From assembly GCF_047495875.1 (NCBI RefSeq), contig NC_092474.1, forward strand, positions 7,643,001-7,707,000: DNA of 64,000 nucleotides. Direction: 5' to 3'. Position 1 is the first letter of the stretch. Each line of letters opens with the position of its first letter. Shown here in pieces: positions 12,201 through 22,900 of the stretch. A program made the position numbers and the translations under genes. The DNA is from Pithys albifrons albifrons. Taxonomy: Eukaryota > Chordata > Aves > Passeriformes > Thamnophilidae. The notes under the pieces were generated by a model. That model was not told the DNA's origin. It ran no database searches and worked only from the letters and a program-made list of their open reading frames with translations.

Positions 12201-15200
12201 GCACAGAGGGCACAGGTGCCCCACCTTGCTCAGAGCAGGATTCTGCCACCTGAATTTCCGAGTATAAAGAATCCAGCTCCCTGTGAGCATAGTTTGGCAG
12301 GAGCTGCTGGGAGCTGGAGCTCCACAGGCAGAGCTGCCTCCAGGCAGGAGGGCTGAGCTGCCTGGCCCAGGCCCTGCAGCAGGGCCAGCACTGACACCAG
12401 CTTGCTGTTTCAGTACGTGACCCCCGTGATAAAGTACGACAGGAACGGGTTCAAGGCGCGGGAGCGGCTTCTGGTGCTGACCCAGAGCTCGGCCTACGTG
12501 GTGGAGATGGCCAAGGTCAAGCAGAAGATTGACTATGCCACGCTGAAAGGTAACCCTGGGAGCCCTTTGCCCAGACTAGGTGGGACTTGGAGCAACCTGA
12601 GCTGGTGGAAGGTGTCCCTGCACATGGCAGGGGGTGGAATGGGATGGGTTTTGAGGTCCCTTCCAACCTCAACCACTCCATGACTTACAATGATTCTGAG
12701 TCATTGTGGGGCTTCATGTCCTGCCAGAGACCCTGGGAGGGGGAGGATGAACTTCTGAAACCTGGTTTTGGAAAGATATTTGAAGCAATGATCTACCTGG
12801 GAACAGCTTTTCCTGGGGGATGGACGAAGGGTCTGTGTGTCAGCCTGGACAGAGAATTTGATGGCTAAAAGGACACAGTTCTTTGATGTCTTCCTGTATT
12901 TAAATCTTTCTGCTGACACAGAGGGGAGAAAAAGTAAAACAAAAACTTTACTACCCTGGCTTGGAGGTATTTTTAATCCTACTAGTGTTGGAACTACAGT
13001 CCAAGGGTAGAATATATACTTTTTCCTTTATCTCTTATCAAAACCAAAGTAGCATAGAAAGGTACAGAGGATGGACAAGGGGAGGACACAGCAATCTTCA
13101 GAAGATATTTTGAAAACCTGATCAAAGTAGCTTTGTTGTGTTCTGCTCTAAGCAGGAGGACATTCTTTCTTCACACTGAGAAAGGGACAGAGCCCTCCCT
13201 CAGGAATGCACCCATGTGGGTCACTGCCCCTGGGGGAGGGTGCTGAGGGTGGGGTGGAGCTGGGTTTGACAGGTTTTCCTCTAAGTCTGGATTTCTTTTG
13301 AAGGGATCTCCACCAGTAACCTGAGTGATGGCATCGTGGTCATTCACGTTCCAGAGGACAACAAACAGAAGGTACAAAATCACAACACACTCCTGTGAGC
13401 TGGGGGTTACAAGTGAGGTCTTGTGGCTGATGCTTCCAGTATCATCCTATAAAAACCTGGGAGTACACAATTACTGATGTTTATTAATTCTTCCTCATCA
13501 GACTTGTGCTCCAGACCCTTCCCCAGCTCTGTTCCCTTCTCCTGGACACGCTCTTGCCTTTTTTTTAGAGCCAGAGTTGCTGTAATCCTAAATAATCTCT
13601 GGAGAGGATGTTTAATTTGGGCATTTCTGCTCTGGCTTCCCAAGGCAGTCTGTGTGGGTGCCCCATTGCTCTGTGCTCACATGCTGGGGTGGTGCCAGCT
13701 GCCTTTGTCCCTCTCTCCCCCTGTCCAGGGTGACGTGATCCTGCAGTGCGAGCACCTCTTCGAGACGGTGACGAAGCTCTGCATGTTGGCCAACAAGCAA
13801 AGCCTGGTGAAGGTTGTGCAGGGAAGGTGAGGAGGTGGATGGGCAGCACTGGGCAGGCTGTATTCTATGGAAAAACCTCCTTCAAAACCTTTTAGGCCTG
13901 GACTACTCAGGTCAGGAGTATTGCCCTCAGCCAGCAGACGGTGCCCAAAGCTGGGCAGGTCTGGTGCAGCAGCACTGTTGTTTTCATGGCTATGGAGGTA
14001 CAGGGGAGACAGGATGGGATGATGCACTGAGAGAAAATACATTAAAAATCATGCCAAACCTTTTCCCCAGATTTTTCCCAGGCTAATGAGGCTTGTTTCC
14101 ATGGTGGGTGTACCTTGCTGGGTGTGCTGCTCTGCTCTGAGAGCTGCCTGTACCCCAGCTGCCTGAACTCCAACCTTATTTAGAGGTGATTGCACTTCAA
14201 AAACCACCTTTTTCAGGTTTCTGCTACTGCAACCTGACCATGAGGTTGTGGGTTTAGGGGTTTCCCAGGGCATCCCATCAGCCCCAGCTCTGAGGAAAGC
14301 CAGCTGGAAAGGTTGGGGTCATCTCAGGACAAATGGTCCTCCCCCAAAAGGATGGAGGAGGCCCAAAATGTGATTGCAGAGCTCAGGATCCTTCCAGGCA
14401 CAGCCCCGAGCTGAGGGCAGGTGGATGGTTTGTCTCTCTGATCTCCCTGTGAATTGGAGCTGGCAGGTGAAACCTGCACTTCTGCTCCAGCTTTTCTCTC
14501 TGGCCTTTGCCTTTCAGCTGTAATTAGATTTGGTGTGTTCAGTGGTTTTCTCCAGGTCAGATCTGCTTAACTTCAGTGCTTAATTGCTCCAGAACATTCA
14601 AAGCCTGGGCCAGGCAGGGCTGGTCCATTCATCAAACCCTTGGGCCTCGGGGATAATGCAATTGTTTAGGAAATTCACCTAAGCTGGGGCTCTGATCTCC
14701 TCATCTAACGAGATTTGCCCAGGGAACAGAGAGAAAGGGGGCTTACAGTAAAGCCTCTTGTGGGGAGAGCAGAGAGCACTGCTGGGGGTTCTGTCCTCGC
14801 AGCCTCAGGTTCCGCATCGGCTCCGGCAAGGAGGGCACCATGGTGTTCACTGTGGGGAAGGAGCCTCAGGTCTTCAAGGACAAGAATGGACAACTAACAG
14901 TGGTAAGGCCTCACCTGAGCATGGGGAACACCCTGAGACACTCTACACCTGCAGAGAGCACAAAGGGCCCCGTGGGAGCTCAGGAGGAACTGAGTCCTCT
15001 CAGGGCAGAGGTGCAACCCAAGCACCACCTCCCAGTGTAAGATGATGCCCACCAGCTGGTCACCACTGCTGGGAGCTGCAGCTCCATCAGTTGTGCAGGA
15101 ACTGCCCCTGCCACTGGCCTTTGAGCTGGCACAGGGACAGGGAGCAAGGCTCAGCCCTGGCTTGGTCAAGCAGAGAATTTAACCTGACCCAAATTCAACA

Positions 15201-15542
15201 AGCACCTGCAAAACGAGGCCTCAGAGGATGTTTTCTACCTCTTGTTGCCTCCCCCAACCAAGTTATGACAGAAATAGGTTGGGGGATAAAAGGGAAGGTA
15301 CTTCCCACCCAAGCAGGTCATGTCAAGACTTGAGAGCTCCAAGGGAGAATTCCACAGAGGTGTAACATGGTCACCTGTGCCTGGAGTTGTCTCCATACCC
15401 CAACTGTCAGACAGAAACACCACCACCTCTTTTCCCAGGCACCCCCAGGACCTTTGTCCCTGATTTAATGACTCCATCTTTTTATCCCTAATTTAATGAC
15501 TCCTCCTTCTCATCCCAGGTGTCAACTCAGATAAAGTCTTGA
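292..15542 (+). CDS. MYO1H: MYO1H, unconventional myosin-Ih (5'-truncated by window; 27 exons, 847 codons visible)
   Basis: Class I actin-based motor that links membrane to actin. Exons: 292-471, 789-887, 1517-1630, 1919-1990, 2675-2794, 3114-3181, 3519-3624, 4121-4201, 4507-4598, 5896-5990, 6285-6331, 6553-6633, 7174-7279, 7579-7696, 7993-8106, 8454-8530, 9130-9198, 9793-9877, 10256-10415, 10756-10839, 11323-11416, 11918-11973, 12414-12549, 13304-13371, 13729-13826, 14803-14902, 15519-15542. All are GT-AG and frame is kept throughout. Visible motor motifs are [25 protein letters not shown], the DALAK motif with Glu at the TEDS position 16 residues upstream, switch [17 protein letters not shown], and YIRCIKPN. 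P-loop and switch I lie before the window. Three degenerate IQ motifs ([31 protein letters not shown]; visible residues about 525-585) precede a TH1 tail (about 650-847) with the phosphoinositide-type segment [15 protein letters not shown]. The last exon adds only seven residues and the stop. MYO1C is the nearest paralogue; KCTD10/UBE3B synteny decides for MYO1H. About 180 residues are missing at the N-terminus. Confidence 0.94.
1055..1335 (+). mobile_element. CR1 LINE 3' fragment
   Basis: Sense CR1 tail in a MYO1H intron. It contains the typical blocks for CR1 ('gcacaggttgggcagagaag', 'aaggccaggttggat', 'tggtggaaggtgtccct') and ends in a degenerate 'ttccaaccc...ttctgggattc' terminus. It is 5'-truncated, as usual for CR1. 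Confidence 0.9.
2468..2652 (+). mobile_element. CR1 LINE 3' fragment (diverged)
   Basis: An older CR1 tail in a MYO1H intron, with a 'ggggctgctcagggaggtgg' block, a 'ggttggactctgtgcccctggagg' type block, and a 'gattctgtgattt' end. It ends about 20 bp before the splice acceptor of the exon at 2675, so the polypyrimidine tract abuts the repeat. Confidence 0.8.
5971..6111 (+). repeat. 47-bp tandem repeat x3 spanning an exon end and splice donor
   Basis: Three near-identical 47-bp copies start at 5971, 6018 and 6065. Each copy holds the last 20 bp of the MYO1H exon 5896-5990 ('ggtcacctactgtgctgtgg') plus the donor 'gtgagtgagc' and the first 27 bp of the intron. Donor-like GT dinucleotides therefore occur at 5991, 6038 and 6085. 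The first one keeps the reading frame into the next exon at 6285. Confidence 0.93.
6700..6915 (+). mobile_element. CR1 LINE 3' fragment
   Basis: It contains 'ttccacctcaacacgagg', 'aagaacttctttcca' and 'ctgcccagagagggtgtgg', followed by 'ttgaactggatgatctccag', which is a classic CR1 3' block order. Sense orientation, in a MYO1H intron. Confidence 0.88.
7003..7056. repeat. (TA)n/(CA)n microsatellite
   Basis: AT-rich simple repeat in a MYO1H intron: interrupted TATA units, a pure (TA)n run and then a short CACACACA run. A second, GT-rich imperfect simple repeat lies at about 7343-7395, after the exon 7174-7279. Confidence 0.85.
8612..8735 (+). mobile_element. CR1 LINE 3' fragment
   Basis: Short CR1 tail in a MYO1H intron, with blocks 'cttggagcaacctgggctgg' and 'tgcccatggcagggggtgg' and the terminal 'aggtccttccaaccc'. 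Confidence 0.88.
10128..10178 (-). mobile_element. CR1 3'-end remnant, antisense
   Basis: About 50 bp resembling the reverse complement of the CR1 terminus ('gtggtttggttgggaagggt' followed by 'ccttaaaattcacc'). It lies in a MYO1H intron and is short and diverged. Confidence 0.6.
12570..12692 (+). mobile_element. CR1 LINE 3' fragment
   Basis: CR1 tail beginning about 20 bp after the MYO1H exon 12414-12549, with blocks 'cttggagcaacctgagctgg' and 'aggtcccttccaacctc' and an 'acaatgattctg' end. It lies in the TH1-domain intron. Confidence 0.87.
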
Positions 15543-15745
15543 TGAGAACCAGTTCCTGTTCCCAGGCCCTGCCTTGGTTGGGAACAGAAAGGAGCCTGCA
15601 GGATGAGACCAGCCCTCACATCTCCCCTGGAATCTGTGATGCCACAGGGCTGCTGTGATTTGAGAGTTTGCTTGCATCTTTTAGGCTCTTTTTTTATAGC
15701 TTGAAACTACTCAACTCTAGCTAAATAAAACCCATGATGTTGCTG
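15543..15745 (+). terminator. MYO1H 3' UTR with poly(A) signal
   Basis: The stop codon is at 15540-15542. A canonical AATAAA lies at 15724-15729, about 180 bp downstream, so the 3' UTR is probably short and cleavage falls near 15745. No transcript evidence is available here. Confidence 0.65.
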
Positions 15746-16784
15746 TAACACTCCAGTGAGCAGAGATGCTCATTACACAGTCACAGGGACATGTTTAAAC
15801 CAAAAGCTGCAGTTCCACAGGTAAAATGTCCATATCTGAGGAAGGATTAAGACAGAAGCCAAAAGGCTTCTTTAGCTCTACTTAGAGTCACAACTCAGGA
15901 GAACTGCAAAAAGTGCAGATCAGTGATGTTAACTCTGGTCTTACAACACGTTTTCTCTGAGCAGACTGGCTCAATCAACCTTTAGCTCAGCACAAGGAGA
16001 GGAGGGTCAGGGCAGGAGCAGGGCTGGGGCTGCTGGTTGTGGTGCTGGAAAGCTCAGGAGCTGCTCTTGTCTATTCTGACACAGCTCTTTGCTTTCAGGG
16101 CACCCCTGTCCTGGCTCTTCCTGTGCAGCCACACAGGGCAGGGCAAACAGAACCCTAAAATGTGACCAAAATGCCTCTTCTCAGAGAGGGAGGAGCTGGT
16201 ACCATCAGGGCAGAAGAAACCAGGCTCCTGCTGCTGAAGAACCATCATCTCTGTTCCCAGTGCTGAGATTTGGGAGCTGCTGCTCCCTGGGCTGTTGGGG
16301 CTCTGGAAGGGAGACTGGAGACAGGAATTCTGTTGCCTCTTGCCTGGAAGTTGCAGCTGTGCTGAACTCTGTGTTTGTGGTGCTTCAGCTGCTGCCTCAG
16401 GATGAGGGAACTGGTGAGGTTCCTGCTCCAGCTCACTTGGGTTAAGCTGAAACTGCACCTTAACTAAAAAAATCCACATTCACCACATAACCTTCACTTA
16501 CATAAAAACCAAAAATCTCCAACCAGTCAAAACAAAAATCAAAATTAAAATGGACAATTTAAACCAAACCCACACCTTGTCCCTTCACCACAATTACGAG
16601 TAAAATTGCCCATGCTCAAGTCCCTGACATGCTGCCTTTGCCCCCTGGGTCCTCAGCCCTGAGCAGTGCCAGGTCAAGGTGACACCCAGGAGGAGGAGGA
16701 GGGCTGGTATTTCTCCCCCAAAGTTCCTCCATGGCCCACGAGGCCATTGTGCTTCCACCAAGGAATAAAGTGACTCGCATGTAA
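15746..16784. other. Convergent gap between MYO1H and the distal KCTD10 3' end
   Basis: About 1 kb with no exon-like ORF, no CR1 and no RNA gene that I recognise. A + strand AATAAA at 16764-16769 could be an alternative, distal MYO1H poly(A) signal. It sits about 35 bp from the minus-strand signal at 16803-16808, so the two transcription units could end nearly back-to-back. Confidence 0.5.
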
Positions 16785-19700
16785 ATATGAAATTTCTTCT
16801 AATTTATTGTGTTATATTAAAAAACAAAAAGTACATATTGCAAACATCAACCATACAATGAAATCCAGCAGAAGCTTGTTTTGTGTCTAAGTATGGACAG
16901 GAGGGAATGATTGTACAGGACAGAATCTGATGTTGTCCATGAAACAACTCTATTAAGACTGAGAGGTTTTACCTCTGCTTTGCTCTGCAGTGAGATGGGA
17001 GCTCCGAGCCCTCCCCGGGGCTCAGGGGGATCCAGACCTGCCTATGGGAGTGCAGGAGAAGGTCTGGAGCTCCAGCTACACAGATCCAGGTGGGGAGGGG
17101 TCAGCCTGGGGTGGGCACTGCCCCTTCTCCTGCAGCCCTACCTGTGCAGGAGCTGCAGGTGGACAAAAGCCCTTCCCAGGGAAGACTTTGCTCTGCTCTC
17201 CTGGCTGTGCTGTCACTGCTGGTGGCTGGACAAGGGGAGCAGACAGGTCTGCTCTGCCTGGGCTAATCTGAAGAGCTGCTTGTGCCCAGGACACCTGCCC
17301 TGAGCCCCACCTGCACCTGAGAGCTGAGCAAAACCACTTAGAGTAAGGAGGCTCAGGAGCTGAGAGCATTTGTGCAATAGCATTACCAGGGTGTGCACTC
17401 AAGGACAGGGCAGGAGGTAAAGGACACTCCACCAGCCCAGCACAGCTTTGGGCACCACCCCAGCACAGAGGGGGAACTCAGGAGTGTGTTAAGGCAGAGT
17501 CTGCCCACAAACAAAGGAACAAAACTGAAATTGCAACTTAGACTCTCCTGGAGTGACTTCACTAAATCAACAGCTCTACAAACCGCTGTACAAAGATTAA
17601 AAACAACCATCCCCTGGTTTTTAAAGAACTTAGTCTGCAAAACCTGAATGAGAAAAGCCTGAAGCCAGTTAAGAAGCTATTTACAGAGAAGTTAATCACG
17701 AAGATGTGACCTGTCAGGTGCTTAGCACTGCTGTCACCTCCTGGAGCTGGTCCTGCTCTGCTCCAGGGACCTGGCTGCAGTTTGGCTGGGGCCTCCCAGG
17801 CAGGTCAGAGCAGCCTCAGCTGCAGTGGGCAGGGAGTGTTGAGGGGCTGTTGGTGTTCTACAGTCCTGGGCTGGTGTTCCCTGGTGTTCCCACTGCAGAG
17901 ACACAGAGTGTCAACCCCTCAAGGGCAGCAGGTTTGTTACAGGTGCTCAGAAACCCACAAAGGCCAGGAACACATCATTAAGTGCCAAAGCACAATGCTG
18001 GAGAACCAGCAATCCAGGACTTCCCTTCCTCCTCCCCAGCCCATCCCAGCCAGGAGGGAGGGACTCTAGCTCCTCCTGCACTCTGAATGGCTACAAACCC
18101 AAACAGGTCTAAGTACAACTCAAACCAGAAGCTTGATCTGTCAGGACAGAGCTGAGGCTGCTGAACCTCAGGGTAACTGTTGAGCTCTTATAAACCAGTA
18201 GGTGAAGAAGAAAGAGGAGAGGAGACAGGTACCACAACCTCACCTGCTACAGACACCAGCTGCCTGTGACTGAGGGAAGTCTTTGGTTATGAGAAAGATG
18301 TCCTCAGCTTAACTTTGAAATATTTCAGCTTTACTTGATGATCCAAAATTGTACAAACACTTCATACTATATTTCAGCCTCTCCAGACGAGCTTTGAGTA
18401 ACTGGGGTGTAACTGCTCTGTGGAAGAGAAGCCTTGGGGTAAGAGGGCTGGTGGTGCTGCAACTCCTTTGGTTTATACTCTGCTCACACGTCCTCAGCAG
18501 CCCTGAGGGATCCTTGGGGCAGCAACATGGAGCTGCTGCTCCCCAGGAGTCTGGCTGTCAAGGGCAGTGCTAAATATTCCAGATGAAGGGTCAAAAGAAA
18601 CTCTAGACCAGACCAGAGTGCTCCAGTGTCAGCCACAGTGCTGCTGAATTGAGAGTTTAACACTTCTTGCCTTGGGTTTCTCTCCCTCCCAGGATTTGTT
18701 ACCTGAACTATCACAGCTGTGGCTCTGCTTCCAGCCCCAGGGAATGACACCCCATCTCCCACCTTCACCGTCACTTGACTCCACAACAGGCAACAGGAGC
18801 CGAGGAGGTAGATGAAATATTCATTTACAACAGAAAAGCACTCTCAGAAAACCAGACTGCAGCTGTCTCCTCCACACTCTGCCCTTCCACACACAGCTGC
18901 CATTGCAGAAAAGGCTTGGAATATGCTCAGGATAAAGTCAAACATGGAGTATCTGCCTCTGGGCCACTGTCAGCTCCTCTCCCCTGTGGTGCTGCTCTCG
19001 CTCAGAGCAAGGACACACCCCTGATCAGCTCCAGAAGGGAAGCAGGGCTGCTGTCACAGGAAGGCTGAACCTGCTCTGACTCCTGCGACTTCCACACAGC
19101 ACAGAACACACCTGGGAGCTGCTGGGAGCAACTCCCCAGCTGAGCTCCAGGCTCAGGCAGAAGCTCTGAGCACTAACAAGTACCAACATCACCCTAAGAG
19201 AAAGCAAACACGGACAACTTGCTCCTGCTGCTCCTCCTTTTGGAGGAATTTTAGCCTTGAACACAGGGATAAAGCAGGGAGGGGTGTCCCCAGCTCAGTG
19301 CTGCAGAAGCTCCACTGAACCCTTTGAGGAGCAGGTCCTGGGAGCCATGGGGAGCCACAGCCAGGCCCAGGGGAGCAGCCCCCCTGCTCCAAGGGGTCCC
19401 TCTGCCCCCAGCACTCCAGGAATGTCACCAGCCAGTGCTGTTTGTCCTTCAGGGAGTCACCCCAAGGCAATCCCAAGCTCTCAGGCCTGCAGGCCTGGGA
19501 GACAGGGAGCTGTGCAGCAGCTCTGTGACCAAATCCCTGCCTTTCCCGAGTGCCAGGAGTGAGGGTCAGGGAGTGCCCAGAGGGAAGGAGGTTGGCTGGG
19601 CTGGCTGAGCTTTTGTTTGTTTGTTGTTTTGTTTCTAAAGTGCAGGACAATAGCCAAAGGCAGCCAGCCCTCCTCCTCTCTAGCACAAAACACATAGGAC

Positions 19701-19936
19701 AAGAGTGCTAAAAACTCAGGGCATTTCTCCAGCTGCTCAAGAGGCCCTTGCAGCCCCCACTGTGTGCCCAGTAACCTCAGTAACCTCGTTTATTCTCATC
19801 CTAGAACTACAGCATTTAAATACCCCAAATAACCTAGAGTTTGTTACAAAACATAATTTACAGACTGTGCTGGGTAAAGGTGACCCTCCTGGTCCTCTGC
19901 TGCTCGCCCAGAGCTGGGGCCCAGGGCTCACCTGGC
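16785..19936 (-). other. KCTD10 3' UTR region with proximal and distal poly(A) signals
   Basis: Sequence downstream of the KCTD10 stop, read on the minus strand. A proximal AATAAA (written TTTATT on +) lies at 19789-19794, about 140 bp after the stop. A distal one lies at 16803-16808 and would give a 3' UTR of about 3.1 kb. There is no CR1 or recognisable gene here, and the lack of mobile elements over 3 kb fits a long, constrained 3' UTR. Which site is used cannot be told from sequence. Confidence 0.55.
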
Positions 19937-22900
19937 TCACTGGAGCAGGAGGGCCCTGTCGTCGGGGCGCTTGATGTGGATCCTGCGCACGCGCTCGATG
20001 CGCTCCCGCTCCTCGTCCTCCTCGGGGTGGTGGGAGCGCCCTGCGGCCCCGCCCGTGGCCTCCAGCAGCGCGTTGTCGGGGCCCCTCCCGTCCTGCGACT
20101 CGTACAGCAGAATGTTCAGTGTCTCCTCGTAAATTCGGGCCTCTGGGAACTCCACCTGCCCAGCCAGGGAACAGAAGGTCACTCACTCACCTGTTGCCTC
20201 TCACTGCAGGCACCGGGTTACCTCAGTTCTAACTCCTGACACCTGCTTTTACAATGTCTTAATTACTCTCCAGGCACAGAGATGATTTCTGGCATAACCC
20301 TTTCCATTGCATTATTTGCTTTTACCTTCTGAGATCCAGCAACCAGTTTTCACCAGAGCCACAGAGATCTGTCCTGGGAAAGGTAAGAATCACAGGGAAG
20401 GTGTGCCATTGCTCCCCTGGACCTCTCTTTACACAGGGATGTAGAAGTATAGAATGGTTTGGGTTGGAAGGGACCTTAAAGATCACCCAGTTCCAACTCC
20501 CAGATCATCTGGTGCCAATCCCCAAACCTGGTTAAATGTACAAGCTTAGCCTAAAGTGCTGGACTGGAGGCATCTTACGGAATGTCACAGCTGCGCAGCA
20601 TGACGTGCCATGGCCAGGCAGTCCCTGCTGTGACCCCCAGGCTGAGCCCTCTGCGAATGGCACTGATTATCCCCCACGAGAAGCCGAGCACTGGGTGTTC
20701 AGGGTGCCAGGCTGGCAGCAGCAGGGCCCTGGCAGGCACACCCCGGGCCTGCCCCGTACCTTGGTCTGCTTCTTCTCGGTGGCGTAGACGATGGAGGTGC
20801 AGCAGACCTCGGCGATCTTGCGGCCCTGCCCATAGAAGGACCAGCAGCAGATCTCGTCGCCGATGACGTCCTTGATGAAGAGCACGCGGCCGTTGAAGCG
20901 CAGGGACAGCTTGTCAAACAGCTCAATGTTTTTCAGCATGTTGTCGTCAGAGTTGCTGTGGGGGGGAGGCAGCAGGAATTAGAGAGTACACAGAGCAGAG
21001 CAGGGGCAGCCACAGCCTCAAACACACAGTTTTCTTTCACTTACAGTGACACAGGGTCACAGGATGGCTTGGGCTGGGAGGGACCTTAAAAGATCCAGTT
21101 CCAGCCCCTGCCTATGGCAGGGACACTTTCCACCAGGACCCATCCAACCTGACCTTGAACACTTCCAGGGATGGGACAAAACCAAAAAGTAATTACCATT
21201 ACTATTAATTACTATTTCACTACTACAAGCAGGAAGACCTTCAGCAGAAGCAATTCAACAGTAACAGTCCTGCAAAAAACTGTCCAAGGCCATTTCACCT
21301 GTGTGCAAAATAACCCAAACCCATTCCTGAGCTCAGCATCAGCTGGATGGACACAGTGTTATGCCATGAAACTTAAAATGGCATAAGGAAAGGGGGACAA
21401 GGTCCCCAAGTTGATGATTTGACCGCTCACTGAGCACACTGCAATCCATGGGAATGCAGACAGCACTTGGCCAAGAGCCTTTGCCAGAAGCACCCAAGGA
21501 TTAGAGGAGATCCTCTGGCACAGCCTCAGCCTTCTATTGATGGCAGCAGGCTCCCTTCTGACTCAAGTTTGAAAATAATTGGGAAGAAGTGGAGTGCATG
21601 CCAACACCAATCTGTCATTGGGTTTGGGGGAAGAAAAAGGAAACGCTTATCATGGATTTTAGTCAATGAAAAACCTCCAACAAGTTCAGCTGAGTTAATT
21701 TACCTGGTGTAGGAGTATTTGTTGTTGCTTCTGTTGTACAGCAACTTCACTGCTGGCTGTAAGAGACAAAGCCCAGATCAGTCACAAGAAGCACAGCCAG
21801 AGCTGGAACCTCAGCCCAGCCCCAGGCCCCACACAGATGCTCCAGAATTCCCAGTGGAATTTTGGTGGTGCTGTTACTGCTGAGGCTGCAAACCTGTGAT
21901 GCACATGTTGGCAGTGGGGCTCCAATCCCTCCTCAGCCCTTCTGGGACTGGGTCCTCACCTATTCTCATAGCTGATATAGCCTCTGCCTTCGGATCCTCA
22001 GCTATTCTCACCTGCCCTGTGCCTTATCACCACCCCTGCCATGGGCAGGGACACCTCCCACCAGCCCAGGCTGCTCCAAGCCCCGTCCAACCTTGGACAC
22101 TCCCAGGGATGGGGCAGCCACAGCTTCTCTGCCCAACCTGTGCCAGGGCCTCACCAGCCTCACAGGGAGGAATCTCTTCCTGATATCCCATCCAACCCTG
22201 CTCTCTGGCAGTGGGAAGTCATTCCCTGTGTCCTGTCACTTCAGACCCTGTCCAAAGTCCCTCCCAGCTCTCTTGGAGCCCCTTTAGGCACTGGAAAGGG
22301 CTTTGAGGTCTCCCTGGAGCCTTCTGTTGCTACTTGAACACCCCCAGCTCTCTCCCTGGCACAGCACAGCCCCTCACCTTGTTGGAGGTGGCGATGAGTT
22401 TCTGCTCCTCCCTGGAGGAGGTGATCACTGGCACCTTGCAGAACGGCTCGTACGCATCCATGTTCTGGGGGAGCAAGGACCAAACAGCAGATCAATGACA
22501 CGGACTGTGCCCATTCCATCCCAGCCTCCAAGTGGAGACCAGGAGAAATCCCTGCTGCCCCCCCGGGCCCCACCTGCAGGGCTGCCTGGCACTCATCCAC
22601 CAGCCCCTGCACCAGGTAGTACTTGGCCTCAGCCAGCAGCTCCTCCGTCTCCCGGCAGCTCTTGGGCAGCGGCACCGCCCCGTCCCGCAGGTAGTTCAGC
22701 ACTGTCCCAAAGTGCTTCCCACAGCGGTCGATCAGGATCCAGCCTGGGCACAGGGAAGAGCAGGGTAAGCACAAGCACAGGCAAACGTGTCAAAAGGCCT
22801 TGACAGTGTCCAAGTGCTACAGGACAGACAGAGGGACAGTCCCTGCCCTGGAGCTCAATGGTACTGCTGTAAGGAACATGGTGGGAGGAAAATCATGGAA

